Part shown: positions 47,096 to 55,494 of the stretch, in pieces | Numbering within the stretch: the first letter of the stretch is position 1 | Layout: every line of letters starts with the position of its first letter | Assembly: GCF_900101465.1 (NCBI RefSeq) | Contig: NZ_FMZM01000001.1 | Coordinates: 310,001 to 374,000 of the forward strand | DNA: 64,000 nt | Direction of reading: 5' to 3' | Source of the DNA: Nocardioides lianchengensis | Lineage (GTDB): Bacteria > Actinomycetota > Actinomycetes > Propionibacteriales > Nocardioidaceae | Translations under genes and position numbers: made by a program | The notes under the pieces: generated by a model | Told to the model about the DNA's origin: nothing | Databases searched by the model: none | The model's input: the letters and a program-made list of their open reading frames with translations, nothing else

Positions 47096-48490
47096 ATGTC
47101 TGACAAGGTCGTGATCATCGGCGGCGGCCCCGGCGGCTACGAGGCCGCCCACGTGGCCGCCCAGCTCGGGGCCGAGGTGACCATCGTCGACTCCGACGGG
47201 GTCGGCGGCTCGGCCGTGCTCACCGACTGCGTGCCCAGCAAGACGCTGATCGCCACCGCCGAGGTGATGAGCGAGCTCGCCGGTTCCGCGGAGCTCGGGG
47301 TCAGCTTCCTCGACAACGAGGGCGACGCGGCGCACTCGATCAAGGTCGACCTGGCCCGGGTGAACGCCCGGGTCAAGCAGCTCGCGGCCGACCAGTCCTC
47401 CGACATCGCGCGCCGGCTGGAGCGCGACGGCGTACGCCTGGTCAGCGGCCGGGGCCGGCTCGACGGCACCGGCCGGGTCGTGGCGACGCTCGCCGACGGC
47501 GGCGAGGAGACGATCGAGGCGGACGCCGTCCTGGTCGCCACCGGTGCCGCGCCGCGCACCCTGCCGACGGCGCAGCCGGACGGCGAGCGGATCCTCACCT
47601 GGGAGCAGGTCTACGACCTGACCGAGGTGCCGACGTCGATGATCGTGGTCGGCTCGGGCGTCACCGGCGCCGAGTTCGCCAGCGCCTACATGAATCTCGG
47701 CATCCCCGTCACCCTCGTCTCCAGCCGCGACCGGGTGCTGCCCGGCGAGGACGCCGACGCGGCCGGGGTGCTCGAGGAGGTCCTGAAGCGGCGCGGCATG
47801 AACGTGCTGTCGAAGTCGCGGATGGAGTCGGTCACCCGCTCCGGCGGCACCGTGACGGTGACCCTGACCGACGGTCGCACCGTCGAGGGCTCCCACTGCA
47901 TCCTCGCGCTCGGGTCGGTGCCCAACACCGCCGACATGGGCCTGGAGGAGGCGGGGGTGATCCTGAAGGACGGCGGCTTCGTCAACGTCGACCGCGTCTC
48001 GCGTACGTCGGCGCGCGGCGTCTACTCCGCCGGCGACTGCACGGGCGTCCTGATGCTCGCCTCGGTCGCCGCCATGCAGGGCCGGATCGCCATGTGGCAC
48101 TTCCTCGGCGACACCGTGCACCCGCTGGACCTGAAGAAGGTCTCCTCCAACGTCTTCACCGCCCCCGAGATCGCCACCGTCGGCTGGTCGCAGCAGGCCG
48201 TCGACTCCGGCGAGATGCAGGCCGAGGTGGTCATGCTGCCGCTGTCGGGCAACCCGCGCGCCAAGATGCAGGGCGTTCGCGACGGCTTCGTGAAGCTCTT
48301 CTGCCGACCCGGCACCGGCATCGTCGTCGGTGGGGTGGTCGTCGGCCCGCGGGCGAGCGAGCTGATCCACCCGCTCTCGCTGGCGGTCGCCGAGTCGCTC
48401 ACCGCCGACCAGCTGGCGCAGGCGTTCACGGTCTACCCGTCGATGAGCGGCTCGGTCGCCGAGGCGGCCCGCCGCCTGCACCGCTTCTGA
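47096..48490 (+). CDS. LpdA-like NAD(P)H quinone reductase (flavoprotein disulfide reductase family)
   Basis: A 464-residue FAD protein of the same fold as Lpd but of the LpdA type known from mycobacteria. The FAD motif GGGPGGYEAAHVAAQLG, the NAD(P) motif VVGSGVTGAEFASAYMNLG and the second FAD site VYSAGDCTGVLMLASVA are present. The redox disulfide is lost: the region reads GVGGSAVLTDCVPSK, with only one of the two cysteines. It therefore cannot reduce lipoamide. Mycobacterial LpdA was shown to be a quinone reductase. Its ATG lies 126 bp after lpd. Confidence 0.9.
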   Translation: MSDKVVIIGGGPGGYEAAHVAAQLGAEVTIVDSDGVGGSAVLTDCVPSKTLIATAEVMSELAGSAELGVSFLDNEGDAAHSIKVDLARVNARVKQLAADQSSDIARRLERDGVRLVSGRGRLDGTGRVVATLADGGEETIEADAVLVATGAAPRTLPTAQPDGERILTWEQVYDLTEVPTSMIVVGSGVTGAEFASAYMNLGIPVTLVSSRDRVLPGEDADAAGVLEEVLKRRGMNVLSKSRMESVTRSGGTVTVTLTDGRTVEGSHCILALGSVPNTADMGLEEAGVILKDGGFVNVDRVSRTSARGVYSAGDCTGVLMLASVAAMQGRIAMWHFLGDTVHPLDLKKVSSNVFTAPEIATVGWSQQAVDSGEMQAEVVMLPLSGNPRAKMQGVRDGFVKLFCRPGTGIVVGGVVVGPRASELIHPLSLAVAESLTADQLAQAFTVYPSMSGSVAEAARRLHRF

Positions 48491-48495
48491 CCCTC

Positions 48496-48645
48496 CGCCG
48501 ACCCGTCACTGGATGCCACTTTCCTGCGGCGTGTCGGTCGCAGATCGACGGCTCGCTGCGGCGTACCCGTGGACGGGGGCGTGATCGACCCGTCGATCGC
48601 TGACCGACACGCCGCAGAATCCCGACATTGAGTGACGGGTCGGCG
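48496..48645. repeat. 150-bp imperfect inverted repeat between convergent genes
   Basis: The outer arms CGCCGACCCGTCACT (48496-48510) and AGTGACGGGTCGGCG (48631-48645) are perfectly complementary, as are the second arms CTGCGGCGTGTCGGTC (48524-48539) and GACCGACACGCCGCAG (48602-48617). Third, weaker pairing continues inward (GATCGACGG). The element fills the whole 155-bp gap between two convergent genes. It may be a bidirectional terminator or a MITE-like element with no coding capacity. Confidence 0.8.
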
Positions 48646-49815
48646 TCAGAGGCGGGACTCCACGACGGCGACGGCGGCGTCCAGGCCGCCGGCTCTGTGC
48701 ATGTCGGCGGCGAGCGCCCGCGAACGCGTCCGTACGGCGGGCGCCGTGATCGTGTCGAGCGCGGTGCGCAGCTCCTCGACGGTGACCGCCTCGCTGTCGA
48801 TCCGGACGGCGACGCCGGCGGCCACCAGCCGGTCGGCGTTCTCGAACTGGTCGGCGTCCTGGGGTGCCGCGATCATCGGCGTGCCGGTGACCAGCCCCTC
48901 GCTCGACCCGCCCATGCCGGCGTGGGTCAGGAACGCGTCGGCGCGGCCCAGGACCTCCAGCTGGGGGACCCACGGGTGGGTCTCGACGTTGGCGGGGAGC
49001 GGGCCGAGGTCGGCGGGACCGACGGTCGAGCCGATCTGCAGCACGACGTGCCAGCCGGGGCGGTCGCCGTACGCCTGGACGCAGCGGCGGTAGAGGTCGG
49101 GCCGGTCGGTGAACGCCGAGCCGAGCGAGACCAGCAGCAGCTGGACGTCGTCGCCCGGCGGCGTCCAGGCGCCACTGGGTACGGCGGGCCGCACGAGCGG
49201 GCCGACGAAGGTGTGGACCTCGCGGTCGACCCGGTCGAGGTGCGGCTGCATCAGCGGCGAGATCAGCACGACGGACCGGTCCGGGCGGCCCAGGTAGGAC
49301 AGCGGGTCGGTCGTGACGCCCTGGGCCGCGAACCAGGCGCGCTCGCGCTCGCGCAGCGCCCGGCCGCGCGGGTCGGCCTCGATGCCGGAGAGGAAGTCCG
49401 CCATGTCGTCCTCGTAGCCGTCCCAGCCGACGTACGCCGGCGAGAGCTGCAGCGCCGGGACGCCCCACTCGTCGGCCAGGATCCGCGCGGTGATCCCGGC
49501 GATGTCGTAGAGGAACAGGTCGGGCCGGTCGTGCTCGTAGTGGGCGCGGACCTGCGGCAGCATCGATTCGTACTCGGCCTGGAAGCGGGTCAGGTGGTCG
49601 ACGACGTCGCCCTCCCAGGCGTCGAGGGTGGAGGAGTAGGGCCGCAGCTCGGCGCCGGTCGCCTCGATCGCCGCGCACAGCCGAGGACCGTGGGCGTGGG
49701 CCGGGTCGCTCACGTAGGTCACTCGGTGCCCGCGTGCGACCAGCCCGCGGACCAGCTCCAGGCTCGGATGCACGTGGCCGGGATAGGGGATCGACACCAT
49801 CGCGACGTGGGCCAT
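48646..49815 (-). CDS. MGT/UGT-family glycosyltransferase (macrolide glycosyltransferase-like)
   Basis: A 389-residue GT1-family enzyme with GT-B fold. The N-terminal acceptor lobe starts HVAMVSIPYPGHVHPSLELV. The C-terminal donor lobe contains VSLGSAFTDRPDLYRRCV and the sugar-nucleotide signature PWVPQLEVLGRADAFLTHAGMGGSSEGL followed by TPMIAAPQDADQFENADRLV. These are most like the macrolide-inactivating Mgt/OleD-type enzymes, which use UDP-glucose. The ATG at 49815 follows GGAAGGAG. It is divergent from a TetR gene, with a palindromic operator between, so an inducible resistance or detoxification function is likely. Confidence 0.87.
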   Translation of the reverse strand: MAHVAMVSIPYPGHVHPSLELVRGLVARGHRVTYVSDPAHAHGPRLCAAIEATGAELRPYSSTLDAWEGDVVDHLTRFQAEYESMLPQVRAHYEHDRPDLFLYDIAGITARILADEWGVPALQLSPAYVGWDGYEDDMADFLSGIEADPRGRALRERERAWFAAQGVTTDPLSYLGRPDRSVVLISPLMQPHLDRVDREVHTFVGPLVRPAVPSGAWTPPGDDVQLLLVSLGSAFTDRPDLYRRCVQAYGDRPGWHVVLQIGSTVGPADLGPLPANVETHPWVPQLEVLGRADAFLTHAGMGGSSEGLVTGTPMIAAPQDADQFENADRLVAAGVAVRIDSEAVTVEELRTALDTITAPAVRTRSRALAADMHRAGGLDAAVAVVESRL

Positions 49816-49837
49816 CGCAGCTCCTTCCGAAGTGAAA

Positions 49838-49854
49838 CGAAACGGATCGTTTCG
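49838..49854. promoter_or_regulatory. Palindromic operator between the glycosyltransferase and TetR genes
   Basis: CGAAACG-GAT-CGTTTCG has perfect 7-bp arms and lies between the two divergent starts. A second half, GTGAAACG (49832-49839), extends it on the left. A -10-like TAGCAT (49867-49872) is 7 nt before the proposed leaderless GTG of the TetR gene. The palindrome is the likely TetR operator controlling both genes. Confidence 0.72.
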
Positions 49855-49879
49855 CATGGCCGACGCTAGCATCCGGTGC

Positions 49880-50467
49880 GTGCCGTCCGCCACCCGTCGC
49901 TCCGAGCAGTCACGCCGCGCCGCGCTCGACGCCGCCCTGGCGCTGGTCACCGAGCTGCCCTACCCGCGGATCACCGTCGACGCGATCGCGGCCCGCGCGG
50001 GGGTCAGCAAGGCGACGATCTACCGCTGGTGGTCGGCCAAGGGCGCGCTGGTCGTCGAGGCGCTCGCCCAGCAGAGCGCGGACCGGCCGGAGGAGCACCT
50101 GGTGCTGCCCGACACCGGCGACCTCGAGGCCGACCTGGCGGGGGTGCTACGGGCGATCGTCGACGAGATGGCCGACCCGTCGTACGACGCCCTGATGCGC
50201 GCGCTGTCCATCGAGAGCCTGCAGGACCCGGCCCTGCGCGACCAGGTGCGCGAGCAGATCTTCGGCGTCCAGCTCGAGTACGTCGAGCGCCGGTTCGCCG
50301 CCGCCCGCGCGGCCGGCCAGCTGCGCGACGACGTCGGCACGCTGGAGGCCTTCGAGCTCTTCGTGGCGCCGGTCTTCCATCGTTGGCAGGGCGCGACCGG
50401 CCCGCTCACCCACGCCTACGCCGACGGTGTCGCCGCCCGCGCGGTGCGGGCGCTCAGGCCCGGTTAG
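49880..50467 (+). CDS. TetR-family regulator, divergent from the glycosyltransferase
   Basis: A 195-residue regulator with the HTH around residues 31-50 (ITVDAIAARAGVSKATIYRWW) and the following SAKGALVVEAL. The C-terminal domain resembles TetR_C_33-type proteins (MRALSIESLQDPALRDQVRE, ELFVAPVFHRW). I chose the GTG at 49880 over the ATG at 49856 because a -10-like TAGCAT sits exactly 7 nt before it, which fits a leaderless message. Starting further upstream would place the operator inside the gene. It probably represses itself and the glycosyltransferase. Confidence 0.85.
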   Translation: MPSATRRSEQSRRAALDAALALVTELPYPRITVDAIAARAGVSKATIYRWWSAKGALVVEALAQQSADRPEEHLVLPDTGDLEADLAGVLRAIVDEMADPSYDALMRALSIESLQDPALRDQVREQIFGVQLEYVERRFAAARAAGQLRDDVGTLEAFELFVAPVFHRWQGATGPLTHAYADGVAARAVRALRPG

Positions 50468-51090
50468 AACCCCTGTCCGGAGCCGCCGATGTTGTCCATC
50501 TGCGCCTGGAAGTGGACGAAGCGCTGGTTGGACGAGGCGGCGTGGCCGCTGTCGTGGACCTGCGAGACCGCCGACCCGGCCCGCCACCAGGGCACCAGCT
50601 GCCCGCCGACCATCACCATCCGCAGCTGCGGGAGGTGGCCGTCCGCCAGCCGCTGCCGGTCGGCCCGGCAGACCGGCACCGGCCGCTCCACGCCGCCCGG
50701 CGGCGTCCACGGCACCTCGGCCACCGCGGGTCCGTGCTGGGCGTTGAAGAAGCACGGGCCGTGCCGCTCCGGCAGCGGTACGCCGTCGCGACGAGCCAGC
50801 ACGCGGGCCACGGCGTACCGGCCGTCGTCGAGGATCGTGTCCACGGCGTCGAAGTCGGCCTCGCCCTCGGCCTGGGCCAGCCGGGCCTTGGCGCGCTCGT
50901 AGTCGTCGAGCGCGGTCTGGTAGTCGCGGCGCAGGTCCTCGTCGAGCTCGGTGGTGAGAGTCTCGACGTGCAGGTCGCCGAGCTGCTCGCCGAAGACGGT
51001 GACGTCCTCGCGCAGCATCCGACGCCGCACCCGCACCGCCTCGGCGGCGAGCAGGCGGCGTCCACGTCGGTCGGATCCGGGCCAGCGCAT
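50464..51090 (-). CDS. Protein of unknown function with CxxN-type segment
   Basis: A 208-residue protein with a strongly basic N-terminus, an alpha-helical region likely to be a coiled coil (about 45-80, EDLRRDYQTALDDYERAKARLAQ), and a segment HGPCFFNAQHGPAVAEVPWTPPGG followed by VPVCRADRQRL. This segment, with two Cys and two His residues, recalls the C-terminal part of some actinobacterial proteins but I do not know its role. It might bind metal. The gene overlaps the convergent TetR gene by 4 bp. No signal peptide. Confidence 0.6.
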   Translation of the reverse strand: MRWPGSDRRGRRLLAAEAVRVRRRMLREDVTVFGEQLGDLHVETLTTELDEDLRRDYQTALDDYERAKARLAQAEGEADFDAVDTILDDGRYAVARVLARRDGVPLPERHGPCFFNAQHGPAVAEVPWTPPGGVERPVPVCRADRQRLADGHLPQLRMVMVGGQLVPWWRAGSAVSQVHDSGHAASSNQRFVHFQAQMDNIGGSGQGF

Positions 51091-51115
51091 GCGGCACCCT
51101 ACGACGGCAGCGGGG

Positions 51116-51631
51116 TCAGCGGCGCAGGAGTCGTACGACGAGCCCGATCGGCATCAGCGTCAGCAGCCCGGCGATCGTGCCGAGCAGGAACCCGGTCAGG
51201 TCCGCGACGGGCGCGACCAGGACGCTGCCCCACAGATCACCGTCGTCGGGGGCGCCGGTGAGCGGGGCGAGAGCCACGCCGACCAGGCTCACGACCAGGG
51301 CCAGCGGCATCCAGACGAACCAGGGGATGCCGGACGACGGGCGCGCGTCGTCCGGCTGCGCGGTCAGCCGGACGCCGCCCTGGCGCTGGGCGAGGAGCAG
51401 CCACGCGACGGCGTACCCGAGGCCGAGGAGCGCGCCGGCGGCGAGGTGGCCGACCATCCACTGACCGAAGGTCAGCCAGGCGTCCGAGGACTCGTCGTCG
51501 ACCCGCCCGGTGAGCAGCAGCTGGGCGAGGAACAGGGCGGCGAGGTAGGTCCAGACCTGGACGCGCAGCAGCCGCGAGGCGGCGCGGGGACTGTCGAGGT
51601 AGGCGCCGACGGCGCCGGCCGGGATGTACAC
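51116..51631 (-). CDS. Integral membrane protein of unknown function
   Basis: A 171-residue protein with four hydrophobic spans (about residues 24-41, 57-80, 101-122 and 135-162) and no recognised motif. The start is the GTG at 51631, 4 bp after the DUF305 stop, so the two are probably an operon. The function cannot be inferred. Confidence 0.6.
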   Translation of the reverse strand: MYIPAGAVGAYLDSPRAASRLLRVQVWTYLAALFLAQLLLTGRVDDESSDAWLTFGQWMVGHLAAGALLGLGYAVAWLLLAQRQGGVRLTAQPDDARPSSGIPWFVWMPLALVVSLVGVALAPLTGAPDDGDLWGSVLVAPVADLTGFLLGTIAGLLTLMPIGLVVRLLRR

Positions 51632-51635
51632 CGGC

Positions 51636-52382
51636 TCAGCCCAGGCCCGCGAGGATCCGCTGCATCCGCGCCACCTCGGCCGCCTGCCCGGCGACCACGT
51701 CGGCGGCGATCTCGGCGACCCGCTGGTCGCTGCCGCCGGCCAGCACGTCCTCGGCCATGGCGATCGCGCCCTCGTGGTGGCGGACCATCCCCGCCAGGAA
51801 GAGCCGGTCGAAGGCGGCCCCGTCGGCGTCGGCCAGCGCGGCCATCTCGTCGTCGCTCAGCAGCCCGACCATGGGGTTGTGCCCGTGATCGCCGTGGTCG
51901 TAGTCGTGCGGGTCCTCCTCCGGCGACGGTACGTCGATGCCGCGCTCGGACAGCCAGCCCGCCATCAGCCAGATCTCCGGCCCCTGGGCCGCGTCGATCC
52001 GGTCCGCGACCGCGCGGACCTGCCGGTCCGCGGCCCGGGTCGCGGCCAGCTCGGCCATGTCCAGCGCCTGGCCGTGGTGCGGGATCATCATCTGCAGGTA
52101 GGACACGTCGTCGTGGTTCCACTCCGAGCCCGCGACCCCCTCGTCGGGGGCGAGCGTCTGCGTCGGGTCCCCGGGTCCGCCGGGCTGGACCTGGTCGACA
52201 TCCGCGGACGGGAGGTCCTCCGCGGAGGGCCGGGGCGACGGGGCGGTGCCGTGGGTGTGACCGGCCTGACCGGGCAGCTCGGCGTGGCCGACCGGGGGAG
52301 TCGTGGTCGCGTCCGAGCAGCCCGCGACGGCGCCGTACCCCGCGAGGAGCAGGGCGGCGAGAAGCGGGCGGACGGCGTGCAC
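51636..52382 (-). CDS. DUF305 lipoprotein
   Basis: A 248-residue exported protein. The lipobox GAVAGC places the acylated Cys at residue 22. The remainder contains the DUF305 ferritin-like four-helix signature twice in half-forms: SYLQMMIPHHGQALDMAELA and LFLAGMVRHHEGAIAMAEDVL. The two HH motifs with nearby acidic residues may bind metal. A His/Asp-rich loop (DPHDYDHGDHGHN) lies between. DUF305 proteins are widespread exported proteins of unknown function, often linked to copper or stress. It is divergent from the LVIVD gene and may share its promoter region. Confidence 0.85.
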   Translation of the reverse strand: MHAVRPLLAALLLAGYGAVAGCSDATTTPPVGHAELPGQAGHTHGTAPSPRPSAEDLPSADVDQVQPGGPGDPTQTLAPDEGVAGSEWNHDDVSYLQMMIPHHGQALDMAELAATRAADRQVRAVADRIDAAQGPEIWLMAGWLSERGIDVPSPEEDPHDYDHGDHGHNPMVGLLSDDEMAALADADGAAFDRLFLAGMVRHHEGAIAMAEDVLAGGSDQRVAEIAADVVAGQAAEVARMQRILAGLG

Positions 52383-52453
52383 GCACCCAGCACATCACGG
52401 AATCCGTCGTACCCTGCTCCTCTCACCACTCGCGCTCTCGGAAGGCTCGCGCC

Positions 52454-53989
52454 GTGACGACCTCGTCCCGCACCCGTGTGTCCCTCGGCCTGCTGGCCGC
52501 CGCCCTGGCCCTCGCGCTGGGCTTCGGACTGCTGTCCGGTCCCGGTGCGTCGGGGGAGGGCGCGAGCGGTGCCGCCCGGCCCTGCACCAAGGCCGAGCTG
52601 GCCGAGCTGCGCGCCGCCGGCGACAACTTCGTCGGCCGCTGCCTGCTCCCCGGGCGGGACTGGACGGGCCTCGAGCGCGTCGAGGCCGCCGCCGACCAGG
52701 GCGAGGTCGACCGCTCGGCCAACGTCCGGCAGATCGCCCGGGTGCCGCTGAAGGGCGCGTTCGCCGCGGAGGACGCCTTCGGCACCGACCTGGCGTTCCA
52801 GGGCCGCTACGCCTTCGGTGGCAACTACCAGGGCTTCGCCGTGTACGACGTCCGCCGGCCGTCCAAGCCGCGCCGGGTCGCGCAGGTGGTCTGCCCCGGC
52901 GGTCAGAACGACGTGTCGGTGCACCGCAACCTGCTGGTGCTCAGCGTCGACTCCAGCCGCAGCGACGACTCCTGCCGCAGCGAGGCCCAGTCCGCGTCGA
53001 TCAAGTCGTCGTGGGAGGGGATCCGGGTATTCGACATCTCGAACCCGCGCAAGCCGCGCTACGTCGCCGCGGTCGAGACCGACTGCGGCTCGCACACCCA
53101 CACGCTGGCGCCCGCCAAGAACGGCAAGTCGGTCTTCGTCTACGTGTCGTCCTACGGCCCGGCCTCGGACCTGCCCGACTGCAAGCCGCCGCACGACCGG
53201 ATCAGCGTGGTCAAGGTCCCGGTGCGGAAGCCGGAGCGGGCCCGCGTCGTCGCGAAGCCGAAGCTCTTCCCCGACGGCGGCAACCCGGGCAGCGGCGTCC
53301 CGCTCCTGGGGGTCAGCGAGACCAGCGGCTGCCACGACATCACGGCGTACCCGGCCAAGGACCTGGCCGCTGGCGCCTGCATGGGCGACGGGATCCTGCT
53401 CGACATCAAGCAGCGCGCGCGGCCGCGGGTGATCCACCGGGTCACCGACGACGCCAACTTCGCGTTCTGGCACTCGGCGACCTTCAACAACCGCGGCACC
53501 AAGGTGGTCTTCACCGACGAGCTCGGCGGCGGCTCGCTGCCGACCTGCAACCCGCTGACCGGGCCGACCCGCGGTGCCGACGGGATCTACGACATCGTCA
53601 ACCGCAAGCTGGTCTTCCGCAGCTACTTCAAGATCCCGCGCACCCAGGGCGCGACCGAGAACTGCGTGGCCCACAACGGCTCGCTGATCCCGGTGAAGGG
53701 CCGCGACGTGATGGTCCAGGCCTGGTACCAGGGCGGCTTCTCCGTCTTCGACTTCACCGACTCGACCAAGCCGACCGAGATCGCGCACTTCGACCGCGGG
53801 GCGATCTCCGAGACCGAGATGACGCTCGGCGGCGCGTGGTCGACGTACTGGTACAACGGGCGGATCTACTCGAACGACATCACCCGCGGGCTCGAGGTCT
53901 TCCGGCTCGACGACCCGCGGACGCGCAGCGCGCTGAAGGTCAGGATGCGCGGGCTGAACGCGCAGTCGCAGGCGCGCTACCGGGGCTGA
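52454..53989 (+). CDS. Exported LVIVD-repeat beta-propeller-like protein
   Basis: A 511-residue protein with a signal peptide (about 1-30) and a propeller-like body containing LVIVD-type repeats, recognisable from FAVYDVRRPSKPRRVAQVV, IRVFDISNPRKPRYVAAVE and FSVFDFTDSTKPTEIAHF. Several Cys residues lie in the loops. A cluster of His residues (CGSHTHTLAP, FAFWHSATF, CVAHNGSL) could bind a metal. The GTG at 52454 gives the usual short signal peptide. Members occur in many actinobacteria and their function is unknown. It is divergent from the DUF305 gene. Confidence 0.82.
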   Translation: MTTSSRTRVSLGLLAAALALALGFGLLSGPGASGEGASGAARPCTKAELAELRAAGDNFVGRCLLPGRDWTGLERVEAAADQGEVDRSANVRQIARVPLKGAFAAEDAFGTDLAFQGRYAFGGNYQGFAVYDVRRPSKPRRVAQVVCPGGQNDVSVHRNLLVLSVDSSRSDDSCRSEAQSASIKSSWEGIRVFDISNPRKPRYVAAVETDCGSHTHTLAPAKNGKSVFVYVSSYGPASDLPDCKPPHDRISVVKVPVRKPERARVVAKPKLFPDGGNPGSGVPLLGVSETSGCHDITAYPAKDLAAGACMGDGILLDIKQRARPRVIHRVTDDANFAFWHSATFNNRGTKVVFTDELGGGSLPTCNPLTGPTRGADGIYDIVNRKLVFRSYFKIPRTQGATENCVAHNGSLIPVKGRDVMVQAWYQGGFSVFDFTDSTKPTEIAHFDRGAISETEMTLGGAWSTYWYNGRIYSNDITRGLEVFRLDDPRTRSALKVRMRGLNAQSQARYRG

Positions 53990-54005
53990 TCCGGACGGTC
54001 CTCGA

Positions 54006-54043
54006 CGGTCGGGCGAACTACAGATCTGTAGTTCGCCCGACCG
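54006..54043. terminator. Perfect 38-bp palindrome after the LVIVD gene
   Basis: The sequence from 54006 to 54043 is completely self-complementary (19 bp on each side, centre AGATCT). It lies 17 bp past the LVIVD stop. A hairpin of this length is an effective terminator candidate, and the perfect symmetry also resembles a protein-binding or cruciform-forming repeat. Confidence 0.7.
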
Positions 54044-54148
54044 CGTTGCGGGTCGCGTGGGACGCGTGATGCCATGGGTTTTCACATCTGTCACGGAGGC
54101 ACCAAGCGTGCTCTCCCGCCCCATCTCTCGCGGAGAACTCACCCCCAC

Positions 54149-55333
54149 ATGCGCCTGCGCCCGACCGTCCTCCCGGCCCTCGCGGCGTCCCTCCTGGGGG
54201 CCTCGCTGCTCGCTCCGACGCCGGCTCACGCCACCGACCGCTGGGCCGTGCCCGCCGACGCCACGGTGACGATCACCGGCCACGGCTACGGCCACGGCCA
54301 CGGCATGTCGCAGTACGGCGCGCAGGGCGCCGCCAAGCGTGGCCTCTCCCACGACCGGATCCTGGCCTTCTACTACCCGGGCCTGAAGCCGGGCCGCGTC
54401 GGCGGCCGGGTCAGCGTGCAGATCTCCGCCGACACCACCGACGACCTGCTGGTCCGCGCCCGCTCGGGTCTCACGGTCAAGGACCTCCGCGCCAAGAGGA
54501 GCTGGACGCTGCCGGCCAACGGCGCCCGCTACTGGCGCGTCGCGACCTCGCGGGCCGGGGTCACCCGGGTCGCCTACAAGACCACCCGCTGGGTCCGCTG
54601 GCGCACGCTCCGCGGGGACGGCGAGATCGCCGCCGGCGGCCGCCCGGTCACCCTGGTCACCCCGTCCGGCGACCGCCCCTACCGCGGCCGGCTGCGGCAC
54701 GCCTCGGTGGCCGGCGGCGGCCACGAGACGGTCAACATCGTGTCGCTCGAGAGCTACCTGCGGGGCGTCGTACCTCTGGAGATGCCGGCGACCTGGAGCC
54801 CGGCCGCCGTCCGCGCCCAGGCGGTTGCCGCCCGCACCTACGCCGCCTACGAGCGCGCCCACCCCCGCTCGCGGCACGCCCAGATCTGCGACACCACGTC
54901 CTGCCAGGTGTACGGCGGGTACGCCGCCGAGCACCCCGCCTCCAACGCGGCCATCGCCGCGACCCGCGGCCAGGCGCTGCTCGACGCGGGCAAGCCCGCC
55001 TTCACCCAGTTCTCCTCCAGCAGCGGCGGCTGGACCTCCGCCGGCTCGGTGCCCTACCTGACCGCCGTCGAGGACCCGTACGACGGCTGGTCCGGCAACC
55101 CGGTCCACGCCTGGAACGTCCGCTTCCCCGCCGACCGCCTCCAGAAGGCCTGGCCGCGGATCGGCACGCTGCAGGCCATCCGGGTCACCGCGCGCGACGG
55201 CAACGGCGACTGGGGTGGGCGGGTCCGGTCGCTGACCCTCGGCGGGAGTGCCGGGTCGGTCACGGTCAGCGGCGACACGTTCCGCAGCGTGTTGGGGCTG
55301 CGGTCGACGTACCTGACGTTCAAGGTGTCCTGA
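54149..55333 (+). CDS. Exported SpoIID/LytB-domain protein
   Basis: A 394-residue secreted protein. The signal peptide (about 1-28) is followed by a Gly/His-rich segment ITGHGYGHGHGMSQYGAQGAA, the start of the SpoIID domain. Further family features are VNIVSLESYLRGVVPLEMPATW and AQAVAARTYAAY, and SSSSGGWTS. SpoIID-type proteins are peptidoglycan lytic transglycosylases in spore formers. In non-sporulating actinobacteria the domain is found in wall-remodelling proteins. The ATG at 54149 was chosen to give the signal peptide. The frame is open up to 54074 without adding any sensible domain. Confidence 0.85.
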   Translation: MRLRPTVLPALAASLLGASLLAPTPAHATDRWAVPADATVTITGHGYGHGHGMSQYGAQGAAKRGLSHDRILAFYYPGLKPGRVGGRVSVQISADTTDDLLVRARSGLTVKDLRAKRSWTLPANGARYWRVATSRAGVTRVAYKTTRWVRWRTLRGDGEIAAGGRPVTLVTPSGDRPYRGRLRHASVAGGGHETVNIVSLESYLRGVVPLEMPATWSPAAVRAQAVAARTYAAYERAHPRSRHAQICDTTSCQVYGGYAAEHPASNAAIAATRGQALLDAGKPAFTQFSSSSGGWTSAGSVPYLTAVEDPYDGWSGNPVHAWNVRFPADRLQKAWPRIGTLQAIRVTARDGNGDWGGRVRSLTLGGSAGSVTVSGDTFRSVLGLRSTYLTFKVS

Positions 55334-55358
55334 CGGCGGTCGGGTCCGCGCGGGGCCC

Positions 55359-55422
55359 GAAAAACTGACGCGCCGCGCGCTCGGCGCGCCGGGCGGGGAA
55401 GCACCCAAGGCGTCGGTTTTTC
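55359..55422. terminator. Hairpin with flanking A/T tracts after the SpoIID-like gene
   Basis: The arms GAAAAACTGACGC (55359-55371) and GCGTCGGTTTTTC (55410-55422) pair with one G-T mismatch, and GC-rich sequence lies between. The A5/T5 tracts on both sides fit a bidirectional Rho-independent terminator. Confidence 0.75.
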
Positions 55423-55494
55423 CGTGCCGATCGCCTGCGCCGGTGCGACCAGGCGGAGAGGATGGGCGCTCGCCCACCCCAGGTTCGGAGAATG

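Noticed and set aside
45041..48481. An 1146-codon minus-strand frame covering lpd and the LpdA-like gene
   Set aside because: Only its last 150 codons (from 45493) encode a real cyclotransferase-like protein. The remainder is antisense to two clear flavoproteins.
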